A stretch of DNA of 64,000 bases from Pyrinomonadaceae bacterium (GCA_019186825.1 JABARP010000019.1:7501-71500), one strand, 5' to 3'. Shown: positions 38,621 to 48,643, numbered from the stretch's first letter. Notes: generated by a model from the sequence alone, not told the origin. Translations and numbers: made by a program.

Positions 38621-39604
38621 CTAAAATCGAATGACCGTTCCGCCCCAGGTAACACCGCCTCCGAATGCGGTCAAGAGCACGAGCGAACCTTCCTTGATCC
38701 GACCCGACGCAATGCATTCATCCATCGCGATCGGGATCGATGCGGACGATGTGTTGCCATGCTCAGCGATATTCGAAAAAACCTTCTCTTCCGGCACACT
38801 CAAACGCGCAGCGACCGCATCCGTGATCCGCTGGTTCGCCTGATGCGGGATCACAAGGTCAACATCGTCAGCGGAAACGCCTGCCTTTTCAAGCATCTCG
38901 GCTGAGATCTCCGCCATCGAGCGGACCGCAACTTTGAAAAGCTCGTTGCCCTTCATCTTGAAGAAGCAATCGCGGTTATCGATCGATTCATGCGTAATAC
39001 CGAGCTTAGTACCACCGCCCGGTGAATAGAGCTGCTCAGCGTAACGCCCGTCCGAGCGGATACTCGTCGCAAGGATTCCCTTGCCTTCTTCGACCGGTCC
39101 AAGCACGGCGGCTCCTGCACCGTCGCCGAAGATCACGCACGTTCCACGATCCGTATAATCGACATATTTGGTCAGCACTTCCGCGCCGACAACAAGCACA
39201 TATCGAGCCTGACCGGTGCGGATCATCGATTCGACCATCGTCAATCCGTACAGAAACCCCGAACACGCGGCAAACAGGTCCATTCCGGCGGCATTCACTG
39301 CACCGATCTCGGCTTGGATCAACGCGCCCGTCGAAGGCAGGATCTGGTCCGGCGTGGTCGTCGCGCAAACAAGCACATCGATGTCCTCGGGCTTGAGGCC
39401 CGCGCGTTCGATCGCTTGTAAGGCCGCACGTGAACCGAATTGCGACGTATATTCATTATCCGCCGCCTTATGACGCTGCTTAATGCCTGTGCGCGTCGTT
39501 ATCCACTCGTCGCTGGTCTCGACCATTTTCTCCAGGTCAGCATTTGTTAAAATACCTTCCGGATAAGAGTGGCCGGTGCCGAGGATTCCCGCGTTTTGTC
39601 CCAT
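38621..39604 (-). CDS. fabH: 3-oxoacyl-ACP synthase III
   Basis: Starts fatty-acid synthesis by condensing acyl-CoA with malonyl-ACP. At 327 residues it has the family length; the catalytic Cys is in LFAACSGFLYGL, His in IPHQANQRI and Asn in EHGNTSSASIP. It lies directly after rpmF with only 33 bp between. plsX, the usual gene between rpmF and fabH, is absent. Confidence 0.96.
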   Translation of the reverse strand: MGQNAGILGTGHSYPEGILTNADLEKMVETSDEWITTRTGIKQRHKAADNEYTSQFGSRAALQAIERAGLKPEDIDVLVCATTTPDQILPSTGALIQAEIGAVNAAGMDLFAACSGFLYGLTMVESMIRTGQARYVLVVGAEVLTKYVDYTDRGTCVIFGDGAGAAVLGPVEEGKGILATSIRSDGRYAEQLYSPGGGTKLGITHESIDNRDCFFKMKGNELFKVAVRSMAEISAEMLEKAGVSADDVDLVIPHQANQRITDAVAARLSVPEEKVFSNIAEHGNTSSASIPIAMDECIASGRIKEGSLVLLTAFGGGVTWGGTVIRF

Positions 39605-39636
39605 TGATCAGACTACTGTCGATTTAAAAATGTGTG

Positions 39637-39822
39637 CTATTCGTTCTCTTTTACGTCGATGATCTTGCGGCCCTTATAGGTGCCGGTCGCAAGGTCAATG
39701 CGGTGCGGACGCTTTGCTTCGCCCGAGTCTTTATCAAGATAAAACTGCGGCGTGCTCAGCGCGTCGTGTGCACGGCGAGTTCTCGTACGTGCTTTGGAAT
39801 GTCTTCGTTTTGGATTTGGCAT
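39637..39822 (-). CDS. rpmF: Large ribosomal subunit protein bL32
   Basis: A 61-residue basic protein beginning MPNPKRRHSKARTRTRRAHD, the bL32 signature, with AGAGG before the ATG. The zinc-binding cysteines found in some bL32 proteins are missing (the position reads STPQFY), so it is the Cys-free type. Confidence 0.95.
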   Translation of the reverse strand: MPNPKRRHSKARTRTRRAHDALSTPQFYLDKDSGEAKRPHRIDLATGTYKGRKIIDVKENE

Positions 39823-39865
39823 GACTACCTCTAAAAATTTTGCTCCGTGCGATCTCGCCGGACGG

Positions 39866-40372
39866 TCAATTAAGATCCTTTAATGCTGCCCAACGCGGAT
39901 CGAAGTCTTCGGAATCGTTACAATCTACCAGATTTCGATTCTGCCCGCATTTTGGGCAAAGTCCGCGACAATCTTCGCGGCAAAAAACTTGTTCAGGAAG
40001 CTCAAGGAGAATTTGCTCCCGTAAAACTTCAGCCAGCTCGACCGAATCTCCGGCAAATGACTCGTCGAGAAACTCACCTTTTATCTCGAACTCACCCGAA
40101 GCCGCCGCCTGCTCTTCAACGAACGTGTCATCAAAGCTCGCCACGATCGGTATCTCCGCAGGCCCAAGACAGCGAGCACATTCGAGCCTCACCTTCGTCG
40201 TGACTTTCCCAGAAATATGCGGGCCTCGCGGATCCCGCCATACAGAGCCGAGAAAATCAACACTCTCGATGATCTCTGCGTCCGGCCCGACATCTATCGA
40301 TTCGGGCGGCAAAGTCGCACGTAATTCTTTCGGTACGGTTCGTGCAGCTGCAAGATCGATCTTCATTTTCAA
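39866..40372 (-). CDS. DUF177/YceD-family protein
   Basis: A protein of 168 residues immediately upstream of rpmF, as is usual for YceD (DUF177, linked to 23S rRNA accumulation). Features are VRLECARCLGP and C-terminal CREDCRGLCPKCGQNRN, a cysteine set that may bind zinc, and the acidic DESFAGDSVELAEVLREQI segment. First gene of the fatty-acid operon. Confidence 0.88.
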   Translation of the reverse strand: MKMKIDLAAARTVPKELRATLPPESIDVGPDAEIIESVDFLGSVWRDPRGPHISGKVTTKVRLECARCLGPAEIPIVASFDDTFVEEQAAASGEFEIKGEFLDESFAGDSVELAEVLREQILLELPEQVFCREDCRGLCPKCGQNRNLVDCNDSEDFDPRWAALKDLN

Positions 40373-40474
40373 ATAGGCCGTTTAAGGCGACACCTCTGCC
40401 CAAAAAGGCAAAATAGTAATTATAGTGTCTCAAATGCTAGTGTCAAACATATTGCAGGCCTTCAAGGCACCGGC

Positions 40475-41539
40475 TTAAAGTCCCGATCCCACGGCTTCGT
40501 CGATCGAGTTCAAGCCGCGAGTTCGAAGTATTTCGGCAAGCCCGTTGCAGATCTCGCGCGGAAACGTCGGGCCGCCATAGATAAAGCCCGTATAAACCTG
40601 GACAAGTGATGCGCCGGCAGCAATACTCGCGAATGCATCGGAGGCAGAAAATATCCCTCCGACCCCAATGATCGGAAGCTTTCCACCCGTGCGTTTGTAG
40701 ATCGTCGATACGACGCGATCCGACATCTCTTTTAGCGGTCTGCCGCTTAACCCGCCATTTCCAATCCGATCTGACACGGCATTAGCGATTCCAGGCCTTG
40801 TGATCGTCGTATTGGTCGCGATCACACCCGAGATACCAAGCCCGACGCAGATATCTGCGACCGACTCTATCTCAGCGACCGTTAGGTCCGGCGCAACCTT
40901 TACGAGGAGCGGTTTCTCGCCAAGCTCGCGGTTTGCGGCCTTCAGGGCCTCCAAAAGCTTTGAAAGGCTCGACTCCTGCTGCAGGTCGCGAAGCTCAGGC
41001 GTATTCGGCGAGGAAACGTTCACGGTGATGTAGTCTGCAACGTCGTGGATCTCGCGCAGGCATGCGACGTAATTTTCAACTGCCTCTTCGTTCGGGACAC
41101 TGCGGTTGCGGCCGATATTTACACCGATCACACATTTGCGGTCGGCGAATCTAAGTCGCTCTGCGACCGCCTTCGCACCGTCGTTATTGAAGCCAAGGCG
41201 ATTGATCAGCGCTTCGTGTTCGGGCAAGCGGAAGATGCGCGGCCTTGAATTGCCGGCCTGCGACTCAAGCGTGACTGTGCCGACCTCAACGAACCCAAAC
41301 CCGAGCGATGCGAGCGGCCCAACGACCTCGCCATTCTTATCAAAACCGGCGGCAAGCCCGACCGGATTCGGGAATTTCAGCCCAAACCTCTCTATCGTGC
41401 CAAACTCCACTCGATCGCATTTCTTATAGAAGGGCCGTGCAAACCCTGCCTTCAAGCTTGCAATTCCAAGTTCGTGTGCTCGTTCAGCCTCAAGGCCGAA
41501 CATTATCGGTCGAGCCAGTTTTTTCCAAAGAAACGTCAT
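40475..41539 (-). CDS. pyrD: Dihydroorotate dehydrogenase (quinone), class 2
   Basis: Oxidises dihydroorotate to orotate using membrane quinone. It has 354 residues with the class 2 N-terminal helical extension (RAHELGIASLKAGF); VGLAAGFDKNGEVV, VNVSSPNTPELRDLQ with catalytic Ser, and the FMN-phosphate segments GVGGIFSASDAF and QVYTGFIYGGP. It is divergent from pyrR, with about 100 bp between. Confidence 0.96.
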   Translation of the reverse strand: MTFLWKKLARPIMFGLEAERAHELGIASLKAGFARPFYKKCDRVEFGTIERFGLKFPNPVGLAAGFDKNGEVVGPLASLGFGFVEVGTVTLESQAGNSRPRIFRLPEHEALINRLGFNNDGAKAVAERLRFADRKCVIGVNIGRNRSVPNEEAVENYVACLREIHDVADYITVNVSSPNTPELRDLQQESSLSKLLEALKAANRELGEKPLLVKVAPDLTVAEIESVADICVGLGISGVIATNTTITRPGIANAVSDRIGNGGLSGRPLKEMSDRVVSTIYKRTGGKLPIIGVGGIFSASDAFASIAAGASLVQVYTGFIYGGPTFPREICNGLAEILRTRGLNSIDEAVGSGL

Positions 41540-41637
41540 TCTCGTGAAAAAGCAGTTTATTCAAATTGCGGTGCTCAAGTAAAAGACGCGGGTCGTTTTG
41601 AAAATGGATTTGCCGTTTGTTACGATTTGCGTGACCT

Positions 41638-42207
41638 ATGGCAGCTGACCTCAATCTCGTAGAAAAGTCGCGTGTAATGGATGCTTCGGCGATGAATCGT
41701 GCATTGCGACGGCTCGCAACCGAGATCGTTGAAAAGAATAACGGTGCAGAGAATCTGTATCTCGTCGGTATCCGGCGACGCGGCGTACCGATCGCGGAAA
41801 GGCTTCGCGACAAGATCGAAAAGCTCGAAAACGTCAAACCACTTTTTGGAATTCTCGATATTACCCTTTATCGCGACGACCTCTCGACCGTCGGCGCAAA
41901 CCCCGTTGTAAACCGCACTGAACTGGATGACGACGTGGACGGCAAAAAGATCGTCCTCGTTGATGATGTTCTCTATACGGGCCGCACGATCAGAGCCGCG
42001 CTCGATCAGCTTATGGATTTCGGCCGTCCGAAAAAAGTTCAGCTTGCGGTGCTCATCGACCGTGGAGTTGAACACCGCGAACTTCCGATCCAGGCAGACT
42101 TTGTCGGAAAATATATCCCGACAAAGCAGAATGAGATCATCAAGGTGATGCTCAAGGAATTTGACGAGACCGAGGCCGTCGGCATTTACCACCGGCCGAG
42201 CGAATAA
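41638..42207 (+). CDS. pyrR: PyrR bifunctional pyr regulator/uracil phosphoribosyltransferase
   Basis: A protein of 189 residues. [17 protein letters not shown] and the PRPP loop [18 protein letters not shown] are diagnostic, as is [19 protein letters not shown]. In Gram-positives PyrR binds pyr mRNA to control attenuation; in other phyla RNA binding is variable. It is the first gene of the pyrR-pyrB pair, 11 bp apart. No attenuator structure was recognised in the 100-bp leader. Confidence 0.95.
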   Translation: MAADLNLVEKSRVMDASAMNRALRRLATEIVEKNNGAENLYLVGIRRRGVPIAERLRDKIEKLENVKPLFGILDITLYRDDLSTVGANPVVNRTELDDDVDGKKIVLVDDVLYTGRTIRAALDQLMDFGRPKKVQLAVLIDRGVEHRELPIQADFVGKYIPTKQNEIIKVMLKEFDETEAVGIYHRPSE

Positions 42208-42218
42208 AACTCTAGGCA

Positions 42219-43196
42219 ATGAACACAGAAAAGCCGTATCGACGAAGGGACTTGCTCGGAATTCGAGAGCTGGCCGCTTCCGATATTGTCGGCATTCTGG
42301 ACACCGCAGAGAATTTCCGCGAGATCTCGAACCGTGAAGTAAAAAAGGTTCCGGCGCTGCGCGGAAAGACCGTTATCAACCTCTTTTTTGAGAACTCCAC
42401 GCGCACACGAACATCTTTCGAGCTCGCGGCAAAACGGCTTTCTGCCGACGCGGTGAATATCTCCATCTCGTCCTCGAGCGTTGCCAAAGGCGAAACGTTG
42501 CTCGACACCGCAGCCAATCTCGACGCAATGGCACCGGACTGCATCGTCGTCCGGCATTCGAGTGCGGGCGTGCCTCATCGACTGGCAAAGGTAAGCCGCG
42601 CGGCGATCGTTAACGCCGGTGACGGTGCCAACGAGCATCCAACACAGGCGTTGCTCGACGCAATGACGATCCGCGAACACAAAGGCCAGATCGACGGCCT
42701 TTCCGTCGCCATCGTCGGCGACATCGTACATAGCCGCGTAGCTCGCTCGAACATTCACCTGCTTACAAAACTTGGGGCAACCGTCCGAGTCGCCGGGCCG
42801 CGAACGCTCGTCCCGAAAGATTTCTCGTTTTTGCTGCACGGCCAGGAATTCGCTGTCGACAAAAGGCCGCTCGAGGTCTGCGAACATGTCGAGGATGCGA
42901 TTCGTGGTGCCGATGTCGTGATGATCCTGCGTATCCAACGCGAGCGGCAGGATTCAGCTTACTTCCCTTCGCTTCGTGAATACTCGATCCATTACGGCTT
43001 GACGAATGAGCGTCTCGACCTTGCGCGAAGGGATGCGATCGTCCTGCATCCGGGCCCGATGAACCGCGGTATCGAGATCGCTTCGGACGTTGCCGACAGC
43101 TCGCGTTCGCTCATTCTCGACCAGGTAAAGTACGGTGTCGCGGTTCGCATGGCCGTGCTTTATCTTGCAACCGGCGGCAATCCGGCAAGCTCATAA
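42219..43196 (+). CDS. pyrB: Aspartate carbamoyltransferase catalytic subunit
   Basis: Makes N-carbamoyl-aspartate, the committed pyrimidine step. The 325-residue protein has [18 protein letters not shown] (carbamoyl phosphate), [13 protein letters not shown], and [11 protein letters not shown]. No pyrI regulatory chain is adjacent. It is followed by a strong terminator; pyrC lies beyond a minus-strand receptor gene. Confidence 0.96.
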   Translation: MNTEKPYRRRDLLGIRELAASDIVGILDTAENFREISNREVKKVPALRGKTVINLFFENSTRTRTSFELAAKRLSADAVNISISSSSVAKGETLLDTAANLDAMAPDCIVVRHSSAGVPHRLAKVSRAAIVNAGDGANEHPTQALLDAMTIREHKGQIDGLSVAIVGDIVHSRVARSNIHLLTKLGATVRVAGPRTLVPKDFSFLLHGQEFAVDKRPLEVCEHVEDAIRGADVVMILRIQRERQDSAYFPSLREYSIHYGLTNERLDLARRDAIVLHPGPMNRGIEIASDVADSSRSLILDQVKYGVAVRMAVLYLATGGNPASS

Positions 43197-43216
43197 ACTC
43201 AGCATTTCCAGAAGAA

Positions 43217-43243
43217 AAAACGGGCCTTTTTGGGGCCCGTTTT
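43217..43243. terminator. Terminator between pyrB and the Oar-like receptor gene
   Basis: A perfect 10-bp stem (aaaacgggcc with ggcccgtttt) flanked by A and T runs; it can act on both convergent transcripts. Confidence 0.88.
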
Positions 43244-43267
43244 CTGTTGCCGGCCATCAAGATCTAC

Positions 43268-46200
43268 TTAGAAAGTAAATCTTGCGCCGAATTGGAATGA
43301 ACGCGGGCCGCCCGTTCCGAACACGCTGTTCGAACGCTGCGACGGACGTAAGGTTGTGATCTCATTCACCGGCGTACCTTCGACCGGAAGAACGACATCG
43401 TTCACGTTCACGAGATTGGCAAAGTTGAACAGATTGAACACTTCGCCGATCAACTGAACGCGGATCCGTTCATTGAAGTTGAACGATTTTGTCAGACGCA
43501 GATCCTGAGAAATCAGTGAATCTCCGCCTATCTGAGTATCTGCCGGAAGTTCGGCAAGGCGAACCAAAGGCGTGCCGAACGGATCGGTCTGACCCGGTAT
43601 CAGCGATGAATTGTACGCACGGATCAGATCGTTGAGCTGTCCGACCGTCCGCACACTTCGGCCGATCGAACCTCCTGTCGTTCCCGGCAGATAGGTTGCG
43701 AACGTTCCGGTCCCGCTCATATCGATGCTGTTCGGCAGGAAAACGCTTTGCGGCGTTCCGCTGAACATCGTCGAGATAAGTGAAACCGTCCAGTTCCCGA
43801 GAAGATTTCTCTTGAACCAGTTCGCATCCTTCTTGAACCACGGCGTATCGTAAACCGTGCTGAACACGAAACGATGTCGCCGATCAAGACCGGACGGACC
43901 GAAATCCGCACGCAGGTTGTTCAGGTCGGTCGGTGCCCCGCCCAAGCCTAAGGAATCAGCATTGAATGCATTAAAGCTGGACAGTGCATAACTTGCCGTG
44001 AACTGAAATCCGTTATTGAAACGGCGATCGACCCTGGCAAGCAGTCCGCTGTAGGTGGAATACGCTGATGAATCAGCATATGGTACAGGCACCGGGAACG
44101 CTGCAAGCCTTGGGCCCGCGACCGAATCCGCCTGATTGATGTCAAAAACATTGACCTCGTTCAAGCCTTTGCGGTAGTTGTAATCGACCTGTGCGATCAA
44201 ATTCCATGGCAATTCTCTCTGCAATCCAATTGAATATTGCAGCGAGTACGGCACCTGGAAATTACTCGAAAAGATCGGGCCCGAAACGCTGTCTGTGCAT
44301 TCCAACGCGGTCGGAAGCGAGCAGTTCGTCAATCTCGATTCAAGATCCGATCGGATCGAAGGATAAAGGGCAAGCATCTGCGCTAAGGTTATCTGCCCAC
44401 GCGTAAATCGCCCATCACCACCGAATGGATCCAAAAGCGGACTGATGATAGCCGTTCCAACGAGGAATTGCTCAGCTCCGACAGGGCCGAGATCCGCACG
44501 TTCGAACAAACGCAGGTTGTCGATCGTGTTGTCGTAATAGACACCAAAGCCGCCGCGAATGATCGTCTTTCCGTCGTTGAACGGATCCCACGCAAATCCG
44601 ACCTTCGGCGACCAATTGTTATTGTCGCGTCCCGCCGGTGCGGTTCCCTTTTCGAACAGCGGAGCAATGATCGCCGGACGTGCAAGATCGTGATTCCAGA
44701 GGTTGGAGTCCCATCGATATCCGAGACCGTAGTTGAACGTCAGATTCGGACGGATACGCCACGAATCGCCGCCGTAGACCGAGATCCGATTGTTCTTGGT
44801 CGGGCCGTTGTGGTTGAACGGAAGGTTTGCGCTGCCAACGCCCATCGAAATGTCCTGAACGTACAAGTTCATAAAGTCGGCTTCCGTATTGAGCGGCAGC
44901 GTGTCGCCGGCCGCATCGGTCGCAAACAATCGAATTCGTACCGGATTCGCAAAGACGAACAATCCGCCGATAGACGTACGCTCAAAGTTTCCTCCGAACG
45001 TCAACGTGTGATCTCCGCGGATCCACGTAATGTCATCGCGGAACTGAAGGCGTTTTTGCGGAGTTTCCTGCGGGGAAACCGCATTCGTTCCCGAACGCCA
45101 ATCCTGTTCAGGGTTTAGACGGATCTCAGGAACGCCCGGGGTAACGGGATTGATCGCGTTCTTGAAATCGCTGTAATTGACAACAAGATTGTTGCTGATG
45201 TTCGGCGTGAAAACATAGGTCAACCCGCCGACGAAGTTATGCGCGCGATTCGTAACTAGCTGATCGTTGGATTGAAAGATCCCGCTTGCGCTGTCGCGCG
45301 GCATGATACCCGATCCCGGAGGGAACGGCCCCTGTGCCTTGTTGTCGTTGAACGAATAACGGAAGAACGCCGCGGCATTTTTGGTAACCGTCCAATCAAC
45401 CTTGCCCGTGAACAAGGTTTCGTCGAACGGATTGCCTGAAAAGCCCGCGAAGTTCGGTGCACGAAGCGGATTGTAGATCGACGAACCGTCCTGATTGTTC
45501 CGCTCATAGCTCGTAAAGAAAAAGAGCTTGTCCTTTACGATCGGGCCGCCTACCGTACCACCGAACTGTTGACGGTCAAAAGGAATTCGCGTTGCCTGTG
45601 CCGCAAGCGGCAATCCGTGCGCTGCATCCAGACGGCTGAGGCCCGGAAATGCCGCAAACTTATCGTCGCGTGCGAAGATGAACGCGTTCCCCTTGAACTC
45701 ATTCGAACCCGAACGCGAAACGATGTTCACCGAACCGCTCGCGGTCGCACCTGTCGAAAGGCTGAAGTTCGAAAGTCCGATCTGAAACTCCTGCACGATC
45801 TCCTGCGAGAAATTCTGTACAGTGGTTCCGACGACATTATCCACGACCGAACCGCCGTCAACCGTGATCTGCGTCGAGCGTCCGGCCTGTCCACCGATCG
45901 ACACACCCGTGAAGTTGGCCTTTGTCGGATCGAACGAGCCGCCGTCAACCTTTTCGGTTCCCGGCTGTAGCTGCGCCAGGTCCAAAAAATTACGTCCGTT
46001 CAGCGGAAGGTTCTCGATCTGCCGCGTCCCGACAACACCGGAAACCGTGCTGTCGCTTCGCTCGATCTGAGCCTCGCCTCCGCCCACAACAACAACCGTC
46101 TCTGTGGCCCCGCCTATTTGAAGCGAGACGTCCGCGGACGCTATCTGGCCTACCTGGACTTGAACGCTTTCGAGCACGCTTTGCTTAAAGCTTGCCGCGC

Positions 46201-46441
46201 TAGCCTTGACCTCATAGTTTCCGGGCTGCAGTTGAAGGATGCGGTATTGCCCGCTGCTGTTGGTAACTGCGGTCCTGCTGGCGTTCGTAGCCAAATTGCG
46301 AACGGTAACCGTCGCATTGGGAACAACTGCGCCTTGCGGATCTGTGATCGTCCCCTGGATCGATCCGAACGGATCCTGTGCAGATGCCGCTGAAGCAAAT
46401 AGGGAGACAAAAAGAATAAATACAAGAAGAGGTATTCTCAT
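43268..46441 (-). CDS. Oar-like TonB-dependent outer-membrane protein with carboxypeptidase-regulatory domain
   Basis: A protein of 1057 residues with AAGGAG before the ATG and a signal peptide ending SAASAQ. Residues about 25-110 form a carboxypeptidase-regulatory (CNA-B-like) domain (GTITDPQGAVVPNATVTVRN), then a plug (IENLPLNGRNFLDLAQLQPG) and a large beta-barrel ending QFGARFTF with terminal Phe. This architecture is expanded in Acidobacteriota, typically for polymer or peptide uptake or adhesion. It interrupts the pyrimidine genes. The substrate is unknown. Confidence 0.9.
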   Translation of the reverse strand: MRIPLLVFILFVSLFASAASAQDPFGSIQGTITDPQGAVVPNATVTVRNLATNASRTAVTNSSGQYRILQLQPGNYEVKASAASFKQSVLESVQVQVGQIASADVSLQIGGATETVVVVGGGEAQIERSDSTVSGVVGTRQIENLPLNGRNFLDLAQLQPGTEKVDGGSFDPTKANFTGVSIGGQAGRSTQITVDGGSVVDNVVGTTVQNFSQEIVQEFQIGLSNFSLSTGATASGSVNIVSRSGSNEFKGNAFIFARDDKFAAFPGLSRLDAAHGLPLAAQATRIPFDRQQFGGTVGGPIVKDKLFFFTSYERNNQDGSSIYNPLRAPNFAGFSGNPFDETLFTGKVDWTVTKNAAAFFRYSFNDNKAQGPFPPGSGIMPRDSASGIFQSNDQLVTNRAHNFVGGLTYVFTPNISNNLVVNYSDFKNAINPVTPGVPEIRLNPEQDWRSGTNAVSPQETPQKRLQFRDDITWIRGDHTLTFGGNFERTSIGGLFVFANPVRIRLFATDAAGDTLPLNTEADFMNLYVQDISMGVGSANLPFNHNGPTKNNRISVYGGDSWRIRPNLTFNYGLGYRWDSNLWNHDLARPAIIAPLFEKGTAPAGRDNNNWSPKVGFAWDPFNDGKTIIRGGFGVYYDNTIDNLRLFERADLGPVGAEQFLVGTAIISPLLDPFGGDGRFTRGQITLAQMLALYPSIRSDLESRLTNCSLPTALECTDSVSGPIFSSNFQVPYSLQYSIGLQRELPWNLIAQVDYNYRKGLNEVNVFDINQADSVAGPRLAAFPVPVPYADSSAYSTYSGLLARVDRRFNNGFQFTASYALSSFNAFNADSLGLGGAPTDLNNLRADFGPSGLDRRHRFVFSTVYDTPWFKKDANWFKRNLLGNWTVSLISTMFSGTPQSVFLPNSIDMSGTGTFATYLPGTTGGSIGRSVRTVGQLNDLIRAYNSSLIPGQTDPFGTPLVRLAELPADTQIGGDSLISQDLRLTKSFNFNERIRVQLIGEVFNLFNFANLVNVNDVVLPVEGTPVNEITTLRPSQRSNSVFGTGGPRSFQFGARFTF

Positions 46442-47060
46442 TTTTCAACTCCTTAACAAATACAAAGAAATCGAAAGATGCTATACTTCTCAATGTTCGA
46501 TGGCGGAAACGCAGTCGAACAATGAGTCTGAAAGAAGTCTCATTCGAGCTTAGAGCCTTTGGATCCGGCGGGATATTTCGCGATAGAACGCCGTTTCCTT
46601 AGGCTTTAAGTATGTATAGCCTCAGTCTTTCTTGAAAGACCTCATAACAATGGCTTTCTACAAAAGTAGTAAGCCGCCTATAAAAGCTGCAGATCAGCCT
46701 TCACTATTTTCCAACGCAAACTTAGAACCAAAAGTTTCCTATTAGTGTCTAGCGTTGATTTTTCGGGGAAAATTGTGAGTTTCGCGGGAGTGCGATGTAT
46801 AAGAAACCGCCGTTGCGGCGGCACAAAAATTTAAGATTTCGGATACGAATCCATAAATCTAATTTTTCAAATATCATCTATCCACAACGATGCCTTATGA
46901 TGCTGAGTTAAACTTAGATAACCGCAGAGCGGCAATGGTTGCCTCGCGGTCAAAATTTTTTTTGAGCAGGATATTTTCGATCAAGCGGTTCAGCGAACAG
47001 ATAGGGTTTGTAATATAATTTTGCAAAACAATCGAAGACCTTTTTGCCCTCCGATCACGA
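46442..47060. other. Intergenic region upstream of the Oar-like gene and pyrC
   Basis: A 619-bp divergent gap without a credible gene. It holds the two leaders, a compact ccgccg-ttg-cggcgg hairpin at 46807-46821 followed by an A/T-rich stretch, a DnaA-box-like ctatccaca at 46878-46886, and a TATAAT before pyrC. It is clearly more AT-rich than its neighbours. Confidence 0.6.
47011..47019 (+). promoter_or_regulatory. -10 element upstream of pyrC
   Basis: TAATATAAT includes TATAAT at 47014-47019, 41 bp before the ATG. No good -35 lies 17 bp upstream. Confidence 0.45.
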
Positions 47061-48347
47061 ATGAAACTTCTTATCGCCAACGGCCATCTTATCGACCCGG
47101 CCGCAAGCCAGAATAGCGGGAAAGATATCCTTGTCGAGAACGGCAAAGTTGCCGCATGGCTCGACCGCAATGAGACGCGCCCGGAAGGTGTTGAAGTGTT
47201 CGACGCGACCGGGCTGATCGTTGCGCCGGGCTTTATCGATATGCACGTCCACTTGCGTGAACCCGGGCATGAGCATAAGGAATCGATCGCGTCAGGATGT
47301 GCGGCGGCGGTTGCGGGCGGTTGGACGAGCGTCTGCCCGATGCCGAATACGAACCCCGTCAATGACAACGCCGCGATCACGCGATATATGATCGAGCAGG
47401 CGGCAAAGGCGGGCCTCGCGAACGTTTTCCCGATCGGCGCGATCACGAAATCCTCGGACGGTGCCGAACTCGCAGAAATGGGCGAGATGAAGGCTGCGGG
47501 TGCCGTCGCCGTCTCGGATGACGGCCGTCCCGTGCCGAATGCCGGAATAATGCGTCGTGCGATGCAGTACGCTGCGGATTTCGACCTTCCGGTGATAGAC
47601 CATTGCGAGGATAAGTCACTATCCTCGGGCGGCGTTATGCACGAAGGCAAAATGTCTCTGCGGCTCGGCTTGAAGGGCGTTCCCGCTCTCGCCGAGGACA
47701 TCGATGTTGTCCGCGACATTCTGCTTGCACGCGACACCGGAGCACACATCCATATCGCACACATCTCGACCGCCGGTGCCGTCGAAGCAGTTCGTCGAGC
47801 AAAAAGTGAAGGCGTAAAGATCACTTGTGAAGCTGCACCTCATCACTTCACGTTGACTGACGCCGCTGTCGAAGGTTACGACACGAATACGAAGATGGCA
47901 CCGCCGCTTCGAAGCGAAGAAGACCGCGAGGCCATTCTCGAAGGGCTTCGCGACGGCACGATCGATGCCATCGCGACCGATCACGCACCGCATCATGCCG
48001 ACGAAAAATCGCTCGAATACGACCGTGCACCGTTCGGCATCACCGGCCTCGAAACCGGCGTTGGCCTCGCGTTCACCGAGCTTGTGCATAAAGGCGTGAT
48101 CGACCTCGTCCGCCTTGTCGAGCTTTGCTCGACCAACCCGGCGCGCCTGCTGTCGCTCTCTGGCCGCGGCACGCTAACGCCCGGGTCATTAGCGGATATC
48201 ACGATACTTGACCCCGAAAAGGAATGGACGTTCGTTGCGGCCGAATCGCTCTCGAAATCGAAGAATACGCCGTTCGACGGCCGCAGCTTCCGCGGCCGTG
48301 CCGTCACGACGATCGTCAATGGGAAGATCGCCTTCAACCTGCCATGA
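47061..48347 (+). CDS. pyrC: Dihydroorotase
   Basis: A protein of 428 residues of the amidohydrolase class I DHOase type. Zinc ligands lie in [14 protein letters not shown]; further segments are [36 protein letters not shown] and [13 protein letters not shown]. It cyclises carbamoyl aspartate to dihydroorotate, between PyrB and PyrD. It has its own promoter region and is followed by the DnaA-box array. Confidence 0.95.
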   Translation: MKLLIANGHLIDPAASQNSGKDILVENGKVAAWLDRNETRPEGVEVFDATGLIVAPGFIDMHVHLREPGHEHKESIASGCAAAVAGGWTSVCPMPNTNPVNDNAAITRYMIEQAAKAGLANVFPIGAITKSSDGAELAEMGEMKAAGAVAVSDDGRPVPNAGIMRRAMQYAADFDLPVIDHCEDKSLSSGGVMHEGKMSLRLGLKGVPALAEDIDVVRDILLARDTGAHIHIAHISTAGAVEAVRRAKSEGVKITCEAAPHHFTLTDAAVEGYDTNTKMAPPLRSEEDREAILEGLRDGTIDAIATDHAPHHADEKSLEYDRAPFGITGLETGVGLAFTELVHKGVIDLVRLVELCSTNPARLLSLSGRGTLTPGSLADITILDPEKEWTFVAAESLSKSKNTPFDGRSFRGRAVTTIVNGKIAFNLP

Positions 48348-48397
48348 TCCCGCAATGGCCGACCGATGCGATCGGACATTTAATTGGTTGACATATG

Positions 48398-48412
48398 TGA
48401 TACAATGTATCA
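48398..48412. promoter_or_regulatory. Operator-like palindrome between pyrC and terC
   Basis: tgataca-a-tgtatca, 7-bp perfect arms around one base. A TTGACA lies just upstream at 48388-48393, so it could be a regulator site over a promoter. Confidence 0.5.
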
Positions 48413-48435
48413 TTTCCGCAACGACGGTTGCGGCG

Positions 48436-48612
48436 AAATTTTTTTATTTTTTCTAATTTTTTGTGGACAAGACGCCTAACCGCTTTCGTTTCAACAACTT
48501 CCCTGTCCACAAGCCTTGTGGACAAGAGTGGACAAAAGTGGACAGGATCGGCTAAGTGCTTTGGTTTCAACAACTTCCCTGTCCACACGCTTTGTGGACA
48601 AGAGTGGACAAA
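48436..48612. other. Candidate replication origin or DnaA-binding array: AT tract plus duplicated DnaA-box repeats
   Basis: An almost pure A/T tract (48436-48461) is followed by two tandem units of about 75 bp (48463-48537 and 48538-48612). Exact matches to TTGTCCACA, the DnaA box of high-GC bacteria, occur (reverse orientation) at 48462-48470, 48517-48525 and 48593-48601. One-mismatch copies occur at 48503-48511, 48527-48535, 48579-48587 and 48603-48611. A box cluster beside a potential unwinding element is the layout of bacterial origins. dnaA, dnaN and gidA are not adjacent. The gap 48348-48643 has no gene. Confidence 0.6.
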
Positions 48613-48643
48613 TTTGATCGGCCTCTAGAACTGACCTTGAACT

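Noticed and set aside
41620..42938. Long minus-strand frames (199 and 250 codons) opposite pyrR and pyrB
   Set aside because: Both lie entirely antisense to unmistakable pyrR and pyrB genes and match no family pattern.
48463..48612. Reading the GTGGACA array only as a transcription terminator for pyrC
   Set aside because: The inverted copies can pair, but there is no T run after them and the 75-bp tandem duplication with uniform nine-base boxes is not terminator-like. It cannot be fully excluded.
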